Positions 27,257-35,681 of a DNA stretch of 64,000 bases are shown piece after piece. Every line of letters begins with the position of its first letter. Position 1 is the first letter of the stretch. Position numbers and translations under genes: made by a program. A model generated the notes under the pieces. That model searched no databases, was not told the origin of the DNA, and saw only the letters and a program-made list of their open reading frames with translations. Source of the stretch: Ruegeria sp. A3M17 (lineage in GTDB: Bacteria; Pseudomonadota; Alphaproteobacteria; Rhodobacterales; Rhodobacteraceae). Where the stretch lies: the NCBI RefSeq assembly GCF_003318255.1, contig NZ_QOCF01000040.1, forward strand, positions 62,001 to 126,000. Reading direction: 5' to 3'.

Positions 27257-28543
27257 ATGGCTCTGGACACCGACAGCGGCATCGCGTCGTACGAGGCACC
27301 GGAAAAAGACCTCTATGAGATGGGTGAAATCCCTCCGATGGGATTTGTGCCCAAGAAAATGTATGCATGGGCGATCCGCAAGGAGCGCCACGGCGACCCG
27401 GACACCGCGATGATTCAGGAAGTTGTAGACGTCCCCGTGCTGGACAGTCACGAAGTGCTGGTTCTGGTCATGGCTGCAGGCGTCAACTACAACGGCGTTT
27501 GGGCCTCGCTGGGCAAGCCGATCTCGCCTTTTGACGGCCATAAGGCACCTTACCACATTGCCGGTTCGGATGCGTCTGGCATCGTTTGGGCGGTTGGTTC
27601 AAAAGTCACCCGTTGGAAAGTTGGTGATGAGGTTGTCATTCACTGCAACCAGGATGATGGCGACGACGAACATTGTAATGGTGGCGACCCGATGTATTCG
27701 GACAGTCAGCGGATTTGGGGCTATGAAACCCCCGATGGTTCGTTCGCGCAGTTCACCAATGTTCAGGCTCAACAGCTGATGCCGCGTCCTAAGCACCTGA
27801 CTTGGGAAGAAAGCGCCTGCTACACGCTGACACTGGCAACTGCTTACCGGATGCTGTTCGGCCACGAGCCGCATGACCTGAAACCGGGCCAGAACGTTCT
27901 GGTTTGGGGCGCATCGGGCGGTCTGGGTTCTTATGCGATCCAGCTGATCAACACCGCAGGTGCAAACGCGATCGGTGTGATCTCGGACGAAAGCAAGCGC
28001 GACTTTGTGATGGGTCTGGGTGCCAAGGGCGTTCTGAACCGCAAGGACTTCAATTGCTGGGGTCAGCTGCCCACAGTGAACACACCCGAATATGCCGAGT
28101 GGTTCAAAGAGGCCCGCAAGTTCGGCAAAGCCATTTGGGACATCACCGGTAAAGGCAACAACGTCGACATGGTGTTCGAACACCCGGGCGAAAGCACCTT
28201 CCCGGTTTCGACCTTCGTCGTGAAAAAAGGCGGAATGGTTGTAATCTGCGCTGGTACCACCGGCTACAACCTGACCTTTGACGTGCGCTATATGTGGATG
28301 CACCAGAAGCGTCTGCAGGGTTCGCACTTTGCCCACCTCAAGCAGGCAGCTGCGGCAAACCAGCTGATGGTTGAACGTCGCCTGGATCCCTGCATGTCCG
28401 AAGTGTTCACCTGGAACGATCTGCCCGAGGCGCACATGAAGATGCTGCGGAACGAGCATAAGCCGGGCAACATGTCGGTGCTGGTTCAGGCTCCACAGAC
28501 CGGAATGCGCACCTTGGAAGAGGTTCTGGCCGCGCGCGACTAA
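27257..28543 (+). CDS. ccr: Crotonyl-CoA carboxylase/reductase
   Basis: NADPH-dependent reductive carboxylation of crotonyl-CoA to ethylmalonyl-CoA, the key step of the ethylmalonyl-CoA pathway. The 428 residues from the ATG at 27257 (behind AAGGAGG) start MALDTDSGIASYEAPEKDLY. They follow the medium-chain dehydrogenase order: GroES-like domain with MAAGVNYNGVWASLG near 75-89, VIHCNQDDGDDEHCNGGDP near 130, then the NADPH-binding VWGASGGLGSYAIQL near 216-230. The long insert with PTVNTPEYAEW separates Ccr from simple enoyl reductases. A strong terminator follows. Confidence 0.96.
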   Translation: MALDTDSGIASYEAPEKDLYEMGEIPPMGFVPKKMYAWAIRKERHGDPDTAMIQEVVDVPVLDSHEVLVLVMAAGVNYNGVWASLGKPISPFDGHKAPYHIAGSDASGIVWAVGSKVTRWKVGDEVVIHCNQDDGDDEHCNGGDPMYSDSQRIWGYETPDGSFAQFTNVQAQQLMPRPKHLTWEESACYTLTLATAYRMLFGHEPHDLKPGQNVLVWGASGGLGSYAIQLINTAGANAIGVISDESKRDFVMGLGAKGVLNRKDFNCWGQLPTVNTPEYAEWFKEARKFGKAIWDITGKGNNVDMVFEHPGESTFPVSTFVVKKGGMVVICAGTTGYNLTFDVRYMWMHQKRLQGSHFAHLKQAAAANQLMVERRLDPCMSEVFTWNDLPEAHMKMLRNEHKPGNMSVLVQAPQTGMRTLEEVLAARD

Positions 28544-28564
28544 GTCTGCGTCAGACGAAATCTA

Positions 28565-28608
28565 AAACACCCGCGAATCGGTTTTCCGGCTCGCGGGTGT
28601 TTCTTTTG
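28565..28608 (+). terminator. Intrinsic terminator of ccr
   Basis: A 12-bp perfect stem (AAACACCCGCGA 28565-28576 with TCGCGGGTGTTT 28591-28602) whose loop holds a small inner CGG/CCG stem, followed by CTTTT. It starts 21 bp after the ccr stop. Confidence 0.9.
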
Positions 28609-28716
28609 GGGCGGTGATATGAGGCTTTTCAAAGCCTTAATCGAAGTTACCCCGCTGTTTTTGGGGAGTAGAAATCAGTGAATAGGCTAAAAAAACTTCC
28701 TCATGCTATGGTTGTG

Positions 28717-28731
28717 TTAACCCTTCGTTAA
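28717..28731 (+). promoter_or_regulatory. CtrA-type binding site upstream of luxR unit
   Basis: TTAA-CCCTTCG-TTAA, followed by CC and preceded by G, a full match to the CtrA consensus TTAA-N7-TTAA. It is centred about 27 bp before the ATG of the small gene at 28751, so over or close to its promoter. A second such site lies before luxI. Confidence 0.65.
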
Positions 28732-28750
28732 CCGTTTCGGAGAGACGCTG

Positions 28751-28969
28751 ATGGCGCAAAATGAGTGGATACTGGACGTACTGTCGGACCTCAGCGCCTT
28801 TGCTGTTGAAAACGGTTTGACCGCGCTTGCCGAGCAGTTGGATGACACCAAGCTGATCGCCGCAGCCGAAATCTCGTCCAGAAAGAATGAGGTTCGGGCA
28901 CCAGCGGATGGCAACAAAACTCGATATGAGCCAGGTTCTGGAGGACTTGGAAAACACCAGCTCGCTTGA
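28751..28969 (+). CDS. Small conserved protein preceding luxR
   Basis: A 72-residue protein starting MAQNEWILDVLSDLSAFAVE, behind CGGAGAG. The first 45 residues (through GLTALAEQLDDTKLIAAAEI) form a compact helical domain of a type often found as a small gene in front of LuxR-type regulators in Rhodobacterales; the function is unknown. The last 20 residues overlap the start of luxR in another frame and look unconstrained. Translational coupling to luxR is likely. Confidence in coding is moderate to good because of the conserved N-terminal block. Confidence 0.65.
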   Translation: MAQNEWILDVLSDLSAFAVENGLTALAEQLDDTKLIAAAEISSRKNEVRAPADGNKTRYEPGSGGLGKHQLA

Positions 28970-29627
28970 CGAACTGAGCGATGTCGCCATTCGCCTGCGG
29001 GACAGGCTGCAGATTGACAACCTGATTTACCATTGGGTCGACGGGGCCGGTGATCAATACGGCTATACCACCTATCCTGATGTCTGGGCCGAACGATACC
29101 GCAAGCGCAATTATCACAGAATAGATCCGGTTATCTTGGGTTGTTTTCAACGGTTTCACCCGGTGGACTGGAAGACGCTGGATTGGTCGGGCAAGGTTGC
29201 CAAGACGTTTTTGAAGGATGCACTGGAGCACGGCGTTGGCAATCAAGGCTATTCCATACCGATCCGCGGACCGAATGGGCAATTCGCTTTGTTTACCGTC
29301 AATCATACCTGTGACGATGACACTTGGCAGAGGTTCATCAAAACGCATGGACGTGAACTGATCCTGATCGCGCATTACTTCAACCGAAAGGCGCTGGAGT
29401 TTGAAAGTGACCGTCAGCCCGAATCTTCACGCGGATTGTCGCCGCGTGAAGTGGATGCCATGACCTTGCTCGCCCTGGGTTATAGCAGGGCACAGGTCGC
29501 TCATTCCTTGTCGATCTCGGAACACACGCTGAGGGTTTATATCGAAAGCGCCCGCGCAAAGTTGGGTGCGCAAAACACAACTCATGCTATCGCAACGGCC
29601 TTAAGCCGAGGGTTAATAGTCGTTTAA
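28908..29627 (+). CDS. LuxR-type quorum-sensing regulator
   Basis: A 239-residue transcription factor. The N-terminal acyl-homoserine-lactone-binding domain shows the conserved W/Y/D/P pattern in VWAERYRKRNYHRIDPVI (about 55-72), then WKTLDWSG and GNQGYSIPIRGPNGQFALF (about 109-127). The C-terminal LuxR helix-turn-helix is LSPREVDAMTLLALGYSRAQ continuing to ISEHTLRVYIESARAKLG. The start at ATG 28908 overlaps the small upstream gene by 62 bp; an ATG at 28926 is an alternative. The cognate synthase gene follows 84 bp downstream, and a CtrA-like site covers the stop codon. Confidence 0.93.
   Translation: MATKLDMSQVLEDLENTSSLDELSDVAIRLRDRLQIDNLIYHWVDGAGDQYGYTTYPDVWAERYRKRNYHRIDPVILGCFQRFHPVDWKTLDWSGKVAKTFLKDALEHGVGNQGYSIPIRGPNGQFALFTVNHTCDDDTWQRFIKTHGRELILIAHYFNRKALEFESDRQPESSRGLSPREVDAMTLLALGYSRAQVAHSLSISEHTLRVYIESARAKLGAQNTTHAIATALSRGLIVV
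29613..29627 (+). promoter_or_regulatory. CtrA-type site upstream of luxI
   Basis: TTAA-TAGTCGT-TTAA spans the last codons and TAA of luxR, 85-99 bp before the luxI ATG; further TTAA half-sites are at 29601-29604 and near 29655. The gap also has CCCCTT (29672-29677) complementary to AAGGGG (29698-29703) at the ribosome site. The match is exact in TTAA-N7-TTAA, but it is partly coding, so chance is more likely here than at 28717. Confidence 0.45.
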
Positions 29628-29711
29628 GGCGCGCGCGCTCTCAAAACCGGAAATTAACCACGACTTTGTACCCCCTTCGTTCTTGCACAGGACGACAAGG
29701 GGAAAAGAGTC

Positions 29712-30350
29712 ATGTTGCGCTATGTCTATGCTGACGAATTGCACAAATATCCAAAACTGGCCGAGGGGATGTTTCGGGACCGCGCCGATCAATTCAAAAC
29801 CCGGCTGGGCTGGGATGTTCATGTTAACGACAAGGGTGAAGAGCGGGATCAGTACGATGATCTGAACCCGATCTATGTCATTTGGGAAGAGCCGGATGGC
29901 AGCCACGGCGGGTCCATGCGTGTTTTGCCGACCACTGGTCCAGTTATGGTGAACGAGGTGTTTGGACACCTGACGGGCTGCAAACCAATCAGCAGCCCCC
30001 TGATCTGGGAGGTGACGCGCTTTTGCCTGTCGCGCACGGCAAGCCCGCATACGGCCGGGGCCATCATGCTTAGCGGCGGCGAAATGATGGAAGGGTTTGG
30101 TTTGACCCATATCGCGGGTGTTTTCGATGCGCGTATGATTCGCATCTATCGCCTGATCGGATCATCCCCGATCGTGCTGGGCACGGAAGGTAAGGGACGT
30201 GATCAAATCTCGGTCGGGATGTGGCCGTATTCGGCGGACGACTGCAACCGCGTGGCCAAGCGCGCAGGCATCCCGCGTGAATTGTCGCGGCTGTGGTTCA
30301 AGACGGCTTTCGGCGTCGGTAGGCAGCACCCGTTTGCAATGTCAGCCTGA
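29712..30350 (+). CDS. LuxI-type N-acyl-homoserine lactone synthase
   Basis: Makes acyl-homoserine lactone signals from S-adenosylmethionine and acyl-ACP. The 212 residues hold the family invariants: Arg24, Phe28 and Trp34 in FRDRADQFKTRLGWDV, Asp46 and Asp49/50 in ERDQYDDLNPIY, Arg70 in GGSMRVLPTTGP, and Glu100/Arg103 in WEVTRFCLSR. It starts at ATG 29712 behind AAGGGGAAAAGAG. The acyl chain length cannot be predicted. Together with the adjacent luxR it makes a complete quorum-sensing pair. Confidence 0.95.
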   Translation: MLRYVYADELHKYPKLAEGMFRDRADQFKTRLGWDVHVNDKGEERDQYDDLNPIYVIWEEPDGSHGGSMRVLPTTGPVMVNEVFGHLTGCKPISSPLIWEVTRFCLSRTASPHTAGAIMLSGGEMMEGFGLTHIAGVFDARMIRIYRLIGSSPIVLGTEGKGRDQISVGMWPYSADDCNRVAKRAGIPRELSRLWFKTAFGVGRQHPFAMSA

Positions 30351-30410
30351 CCGGGGGAAAACCGAATTCCACATCTGGTGATAGCTGGCGCGGGCTTGTA
30401 GGGTCGCGCC

Positions 30411-31943
30411 ATGTCTTTGCCCTCTGTGACTTACTCTGACGACCAGGCCGCCGCGTATGACAGCATCTCTGAGATGCTGAAATCGGCAGGTGTTGACCTT
30501 GACGATGACGCGCTGCTGAAGCTTCCGGGATCGGGTAAATCCGGTGTGATGGCCGTGATTGGCAAGGCAGGGTCCGGAAAAACCCTGCTGCTGGCCGAGC
30601 TTTACAAGGCCATTGCGGACACCGGCGTTCAGATTGTGTCTGGCGATTTCGAGAGCCGCAAAGCTCGTGAAAAACGCAGTCTTGCGATCCTGGCTCCCAC
30701 GAACAAGGCGGCCAGTGTTCTGCGCTTGCGCGGGGTGCCGGCCACCACAATCCACCGTATCCTTTATACGCCCGTCTACGACCCGGAATACGAGCGCATT
30801 GCCGAATGGCTGGCAGGCAATGACGAACGCCCCGAAATAGAGGGCCTGACCGACGAGGCGCTGGATCGCGCAGCGGCGTTTTTCCAAAACAACAAATCCA
30901 TTCCCGGAGCGTTGGCCGCGGCAGGGTTACGGGGTTCCGATTTCATCACCGGCTGGAAGCGCCGGGACGAGCCCTTGGACATCGGGTTTGTGGACGAAGC
31001 CTCGATGCTGGATGACCGGCAGTTCGAAGATCTGCAGGAAATCTTCCCGACGCTTCTGCTGTTTGGTGATCCCGCCCAGTTGGCCCCGGTCAACCAGTCG
31101 GGCAGCATGGTGTTCGAAACATTGCCGGAACCGCGCAAACAAGTTCTTCACCGGGTTCATCGGCAGGACGCTGACAATCCGATATTGGACCTCGCGCACG
31201 CGCTGTCAGACCCACAGATGGGGTTCGAAGATTTTGAGCGTATGGTCGAGCAGACCGCCCGTGAGGACGACCGAGTGGTCTGGGGGCAGCGGGTCGAGGT
31301 TGATCTGATGGCCCGCAGTCCCGTTCTTGTCTGGCGCAATGCAACGCGCATTCGGCTGATTCAGGCTTTTCGGAATGTTCACGGTGCGCCGGATACCGAA
31401 CTGTTGGAGGGGGAACCGCTCGTCTGTGACGGTATCGAATTGCCCCTTAAACATCGCAAAAAACGGCTGGATCTTGAGGCGCGCGGCCTTATCAAGGGCG
31501 CTCAGGTCATCTATCTGGGTCCCGGTCGCAAACCGGGCTTTTCCAGGTTGCACGTGATGGGGGCCGAAGACCCTCAGGTCAGCGCCGCATCTATCGTCAA
31601 GATTGAAAAACCAGACGAGGAAGAGCCGTTCATTCCCTTTGCCGCGCGCATGGGCGCCACTTTTCTTCATGGCGCAGCGGTCACTATTCACAAGGCGCAA
31701 GGGTCGCAGTGGAACACTGTTCAAGTGTTTGCTCCGGACATCTATGCCGCGGCCCGTATGGGCCGCACTGAAGCCGGACAGCCGCTATGGAAACGTCTGG
31801 CCTATGTGGCCATCACGCGCGCACAGGAAAGGCTGATCTGGGTCGTGCGCAACCGGCTTGCCAAGCCGACCTATCCGCTGCGTGTGGACGACCTGCGCGC
31901 TGTCCCGGCGGCCTCGCTGACATTGGAGGCAGAAGAGACATGA
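30411..31943 (+). CDS. RecD-like superfamily 1 DNA helicase
   Basis: A 510-residue ATP-dependent helicase/exonuclease-V-alpha-like protein. Motifs in order are Walker A GKAGSGKT (about 51-58), LAILAPTNKAASVLR (motif Ia), FVDEASMLDD (Walker B/motif II), LLLFGDPAQLAPV (motif III), a C-terminal UvrD-like part with HGAAVTIHKAQGSQW (motif V) and LAYVAITRAQERLIWV (motif VI). It lacks the N-terminal RecB-contact domain of E. coli RecD and stands without recB or recC, so it is a stand-alone RecD2-like enzyme. Its TGA overlaps the ATG of the SDR gene (ATGA). Confidence 0.88.
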   Translation: MSLPSVTYSDDQAAAYDSISEMLKSAGVDLDDDALLKLPGSGKSGVMAVIGKAGSGKTLLLAELYKAIADTGVQIVSGDFESRKAREKRSLAILAPTNKAASVLRLRGVPATTIHRILYTPVYDPEYERIAEWLAGNDERPEIEGLTDEALDRAAAFFQNNKSIPGALAAAGLRGSDFITGWKRRDEPLDIGFVDEASMLDDRQFEDLQEIFPTLLLFGDPAQLAPVNQSGSMVFETLPEPRKQVLHRVHRQDADNPILDLAHALSDPQMGFEDFERMVEQTAREDDRVVWGQRVEVDLMARSPVLVWRNATRIRLIQAFRNVHGAPDTELLEGEPLVCDGIELPLKHRKKRLDLEARGLIKGAQVIYLGPGRKPGFSRLHVMGAEDPQVSAASIVKIEKPDEEEPFIPFAARMGATFLHGAAVTIHKAQGSQWNTVQVFAPDIYAAARMGRTEAGQPLWKRLAYVAITRAQERLIWVVRNRLAKPTYPLRVDDLRAVPAASLTLEAEET

Positions 31944-32668
31944 CATCCATTATTGTGACCGGCGCAAGTTCTGGCATAGGGCGCGCCACGGCTGAGTTGT
32001 TTCTGGCCCAAGGATGGACGGTTGGTCTATTGGCGCGCAGTACCGACACGCTGAACCAAATGGCTGCAGAGCACGCAAACGCTATTCCAATGGTCGCGGA
32101 TGTCACCGATGCACAAGCGGTCGAGGCCGCCTTTGGTGACTTTCAGGGTAAGGCGGTCCATTTGGATGTTCTGTTCAACAACGCGGGAATTTTCGCGCCG
32201 GGGGGAACGATTGACGAGATCGCGTTGGACGATTGGTACCAAAGCGTCGACGTTAACCTGAACGGCATGTTCCTGTGTGCCCGCGAGGCTTTTCGGATCA
32301 TGCGGCACCAATCGCCGCAAGGCGGGCGCATCATCAATAACGGCTCAATTGCCGCCCATGTGCCGCGCCCGAACTCGGTGCATTACTCGGCGACGAAACA
32401 TGCCATTACGGGCCTGACCCGCAGCCTGTCTTTGGACGGACGGGGCTTTAATATCGCTTGTGGTCAGATTGACATTGGCAATGCGCGAACGCAGATGGTG
32501 CAGGGTCTGGTCGATGCGGCCATTGCCGATGGGCAGCAACCCGATCCAACAATGGCCGTCGAAGATGCAGCGCGGTCCGTCCTTCACATGGCGAACCTAC
32601 CGCTTGAGGCTAACGTTCAGTTTATGACCGTGATGGCCACGACGATGCCCTACATCGGACGAGGGTAA
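31940..32668 (+). CDS. Short-chain dehydrogenase/reductase
   Basis: A 242-residue Rossmann-fold NAD(P)H oxidoreductase. The cofactor motif TGASSGIGR is at about 7-15, NNAG at 80-83, the catalytic Ser near 136 in NNGSIAAH, and the Tyr149-Lys153 pair in VHYSATKHA. The substrate is unknown. The start ATG at 31940 overlaps the helicase stop, so expression is coupled although no functional link is obvious. It converges with the TIGR02186 gene 7 bp downstream. Confidence 0.92.
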   Translation: MTSIIVTGASSGIGRATAELFLAQGWTVGLLARSTDTLNQMAAEHANAIPMVADVTDAQAVEAAFGDFQGKAVHLDVLFNNAGIFAPGGTIDEIALDDWYQSVDVNLNGMFLCAREAFRIMRHQSPQGGRIINNGSIAAHVPRPNSVHYSATKHAITGLTRSLSLDGRGFNIACGQIDIGNARTQMVQGLVDAAIADGQQPDPTMAVEDAARSVLHMANLPLEANVQFMTVMATTMPYIGRG

Positions 32669-32675
32669 CGAACAG

Positions 32676-33440
32676 TTACTCGCGCAATAGGCGGAACGCG
32701 GTTGACGCACCCCAACCCGCCGCAATCGCGATCACCAAAGACATCAGGCCGTACCAGACCGGTTGCTGCCGGGACATGTTGTACAAAAACCGCTCCAACC
32801 CCACTTTGCGCACGTCGATGGTGGTTTCAAATTGTGAAACGACCTGGCCGCCGCGGGTTAGAAAGATGCGCGCAACATAGTCGCCTTCAGTCAAGTCCGC
32901 CGGCATTTCGATCGAGGTACGAAACAGGGTTTGTTCATCAACGGCCACGGTGTCTTCGCGAATGGAATACAGACTTTCGTGCTCGCGAATACGAATAACA
33001 GCGTCCGCAAATTCCTGCGCGCCGCGGATGTTCATCGCTGCACCAACAGACCGGATGGCACGTTCGATTGATACACTGTATCGCAGGTCTTCGGTATCCG
33101 ACAGAATCTCATTCAAGGGCGCGCTGGTCGCAACCGCATAGAAGCTGGGGGCTTCGTCTACGAGGACACTGTCAGTATTGACCCAGATTCCAAGCTTGCG
33201 CTCTTTACGCCGAACGGTGACAGGACTGGATGGACCGGACACTGCGACAATCACTTCAAGAGGTGGTCCTGACGGAATGGGAGCCTCGCGTTTGACCGCG
33301 CCAAAGACCAGGATCTCAGACCCGTCGAAATTGGCGGTGATGGCCACGCGATCCTGGCTGAGGCCCAGAACGACCTCCTCATCAACAGCCAGGGCGGGGC
33401 TGGAGCAAAGAGCCAGCGCAACAAGCAAGCGTTTCAGCAT
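32676..33440 (-). CDS. TIGR02186 family exported/membrane protein
   Basis: A 254-residue protein with a signal peptide (MLKRLLVALALCSSPALA). A beta-rich extracytoplasmic domain with VLGLSQDRVAITANFDGSEI near 25-44 and GIWVNTDSVLVDEAPSFYA near 83-101 follows, then a C-terminal transmembrane helix (about 228-247) ending FRLLRE. This matches the alphaproteobacterial TIGR02186 family, which is typically encoded beside a TSUP permease, exactly as here (3 bp downstream of it). The role is unknown; it may be a periplasmic partner of the transporter. Confidence 0.9.
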   Translation of the reverse strand: MLKRLLVALALCSSPALAVDEEVVLGLSQDRVAITANFDGSEILVFGAVKREAPIPSGPPLEVIVAVSGPSSPVTVRRKERKLGIWVNTDSVLVDEAPSFYAVATSAPLNEILSDTEDLRYSVSIERAIRSVGAAMNIRGAQEFADAVIRIREHESLYSIREDTVAVDEQTLFRTSIEMPADLTEGDYVARIFLTRGGQVVSQFETTIDVRKVGLERFLYNMSRQQPVWYGLMSLVIAIAAGWGASTAFRLLRE

Positions 33441-33442
33441 GA

Positions 33443-34363
33443 TCAGTGCCCTCCGCCGGTGCCAAGCGAATAGAGCTCGGATGGTTCAAGCAGCAGATCC
33501 AGCGCCAGTTTTCCGCAGACCACAAGAACAAGGGCTGCGAGCAACACGCGCAACTGCTCGGCAGGCATGCGGGCGCCGATCACCGTTCCGATCTGTGCGC
33601 CGATGACGCCGCCAACCAGAAGCAAAACGGCAAGAACGACATCAACTGTAAAGTTGGTGGTAGCATGCAGCATGGTCGTAAAGGCGGTGACAAAGATGAT
33701 CTGGAACAGGGATGTTCCGACGACCACCTTGGTGGGCATTCCCAAAAGGTAGATCATCGCAGGCACCATGATGAACCCGCCGCCAACGCCCATAATGGCC
33801 GACAGAACGCCAACGAACAGGCCAACCAGCGCAGGCGGAATAACCGAGATATACAGGCCCGAAGTCCGGAACCGCATTTTGAACGGCATCGCATGCACCC
33901 AGCCTCGTTGGCGACGCTTGGGGGGTGCGGACACGCCTTTCTTGGATTTACGGAGCGCGTTCAAGCTTTCGATGAACATCAAACCGCCCACGACGCCAAG
34001 GAACACGACGTAGCACAACGTCACAAGCAGATCGACCTGCCCGAGACTTTTGAGGTAGTTGAATATCACCACCCCAAGTGCAGCACCCGTTAAGCCGCCT
34101 ATCAATAGGACGGTGCCCATTCTTAGGTCGACTGTTTTTCGTCGAAAATGCGCCAGAACCCCAGAGAAGGAAGAGGCAACAATCTGGTTGGCTTCAGTTG
34201 CAACCGCAACGGCTGGCGGAATGCCGATGAAGAACAGCAGGGGCGTCATCAGGAAGCCACCGCCGACACCGAACATGCCAGAAAGAATGCCGACCATCCC
34301 CCCAAGCCCCAATAGAAGGAAGGCGTTGACAGAAACTTCGGCGATAGGAAGGTAAATTTGCAT
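33443..34363 (-). CDS. TSUP (TauE/SafE) family transporter
   Basis: A 306-residue membrane protein with about eight hydrophobic segments. Two half-repeats carry the family motif, GMVGILSGMFGVGGGFLMTP near 21-40 and VGVLSAIMGVGGGFIMVPAM near 184-203. A basic cytoplasmic loop with KSKKGVSAPPKRRQRGW lies between them. TSUP proteins move sulfite, thiosulfate or organosulfonates; pairing with TIGR02186 is typical but does not fix the substrate. A 346-bp gap precedes it. Confidence 0.92.
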   Translation of the reverse strand: MQIYLPIAEVSVNAFLLLGLGGMVGILSGMFGVGGGFLMTPLLFFIGIPPAVAVATEANQIVASSFSGVLAHFRRKTVDLRMGTVLLIGGLTGAALGVVIFNYLKSLGQVDLLVTLCYVVFLGVVGGLMFIESLNALRKSKKGVSAPPKRRQRGWVHAMPFKMRFRTSGLYISVIPPALVGLFVGVLSAIMGVGGGFIMVPAMIYLLGMPTKVVVGTSLFQIIFVTAFTTMLHATTNFTVDVVLAVLLLVGGVIGAQIGTVIGARMPAEQLRVLLAALVLVVCGKLALDLLLEPSELYSLGTGGGH

Positions 34364-34709
34364 ATCGAGCTACTGGATGAGGGTAGGCCGTTCACTGAGA
34401 GTGATCAGGGTCGCCTCAAGGCAAAGTGGTGTAGGTTTAATGCGACGCGCGGCGGCAGTGCCCCGTGGCCACATGGCGGAAGTCGGATCGCTGGGCGTCA
34501 TGCCAGCAGCCTGATACGGCTAAATGTCTGGTTTTCCTCAGTGTTGAGGCGTTCATGCGTTCCCAAATACACGGTCCGGGTGGATTCCGAGTCGTGGGGT
34601 ATGATTGGCGACACATGCATACCCCTTTAGAACGGTTGCGGCATGCAAAAGCAACTCTGCATGCCGCTCTGCAGCGAACAGGACTGAACTGAGTCCGAAA
34701 CTGGACTTA
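34364..34709. other. 346-bp gap between the TSUP gene and the ABC operon
   Basis: No gene supported. Contents: the TSUP promoter region on the left with no clear hexamers, a perfect 8-bp hairpin GGGGTATG (34596-34603) / CATACCCC (34618-34625), and a perfect 10-bp hairpin at 34638-34667 listed separately. Open frames through it have no family likeness or good ribosome site. Confidence 0.5.
34638..34667 (-). terminator. Hairpin after the nucleoside ABC operon
   Basis: Perfect 10-bp stem GCGGCATGCA (34638-34647) with TGCATGCCGC (34658-34667), 10-base loop, 43 bp past the stop of the last permease gene in the leftward direction. No T-run; likely transcript end of the operon. Confidence 0.5.
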
Positions 34710-35681
34710 TCAGCGCTCTTTCACATAGGGTTCGCCACCCGCGCGCGGAGGAACCGCCTTGCCGACAAACCCGGCCAGAATGACCACGGTAAGGACATAG
34801 GGCAGGGCGTCCATGACCTGCACAGGGATGACCACACCGCCCAGATCGATGTTCTGGAACCGCAACGCAATGGCCTGCAACAAACCGAACAACAGGCAGG
34901 CGCCCATGGCATGCCAGGGACGCCATTTCGCAAAGATCAGTGCAGCCAACGCGATGAATCCACGGCCTGCGGTCATGTCCTTAACGAACCCGGCCTGCAA
35001 CGCAGTGGCCAGATAAGCTCCGGCGATTCCGCACAGCACACCACAAATGGCGACGGCGGCATAGCGCAAGCCAACGACCGAGACACCGGCAGTGTCCACG
35101 GCAGCGGGGTTTTCACCTACAGCGCGCAGGCGCAAACCGAACCGGGTGCGGTACAGAACCCACCATGTTGCCGGAACCATCAGGAACGCGATATAGACTA
35201 AAATCGAATGGCCTGAGAGCAGTTCAGAATAGATCGGCCCGATGATCGGTACCCCACTCAGCGACTCGGCAAAGGGGAAATTGATCGGTGTGAAACGACC
35301 GCCGCCAAACAACGAGGGCGTGCGCCCGCCCTGTTCGAACCAGCTTTGCGCGACAAGGACTGTCATACCTGCCGCAAGGAAGTTGATTGCGACCCCGGAT
35401 ATCAACTGGTTGCCTCGGAAGGTGATCGAGGCCAAACCGTGAAGTCCGGAAAGAACAAGAGAAGAGGCGATCCCCGCCAGCAGGCCCAACCAGACCGACC
35501 CGGTCACAGCCGCGACGGCCGCCGAGAAGAAGGCGGCCATTAGCATCTTGCCTTCAAGACCGATGTCGAAAATGCCCGCACGTTCGGAATAGAGCCCTGC
35601 CAGACAGGCCAGCAGTAGCGGTGTGGCTAGGCGGATGGTCGAGTCCAGGACCTGGATGAAGGTAATGAAGAACTCCATCAC
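34710..35681 (-). CDS. Nucleoside-type ABC transporter permease (second)
   Basis: A 323-residue inner-membrane permease with 8-10 hydrophobic segments. AGLYSERAGIFDIGLEGKML near 27-46 and the EAA-like loop RLRAVGENPAAVDTAGVSV near 184-202 are diagnostic of the BMP-system permease related to NupQ/YufQ. It overlaps the first permease gene by 4 bp. With its partner it forms the membrane channel fed by the BMP lipoprotein-like binding protein. Purine or pyrimidine nucleosides are the expected cargo from the family. Confidence 0.92.
   Translation of the reverse strand: MMEFFITFIQVLDSTIRLATPLLLACLAGLYSERAGIFDIGLEGKMLMAAFFSAAVAAVTGSVWLGLLAGIASSLVLSGLHGLASITFRGNQLISGVAINFLAAGMTVLVAQSWFEQGGRTPSLFGGGRFTPINFPFAESLSGVPIIGPIYSELLSGHSILVYIAFLMVPATWWVLYRTRFGLRLRAVGENPAAVDTAGVSVVGLRYAAVAICGVLCGIAGAYLATALQAGFVKDMTAGRGFIALAALIFAKWRPWHAMGACLLFGLLQAIALRFQNIDLGGVVIPVQVMDALPYVLTVVILAGFVGKAVPPRAGGEPYVKER

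Noticed and set aside
34358-34692. Short plus-strand frames in the gap between TSUP and the ABC operon
   Set aside because: Start codons lack ribosome sites, the frames cross two strong hairpins and show no family pattern.
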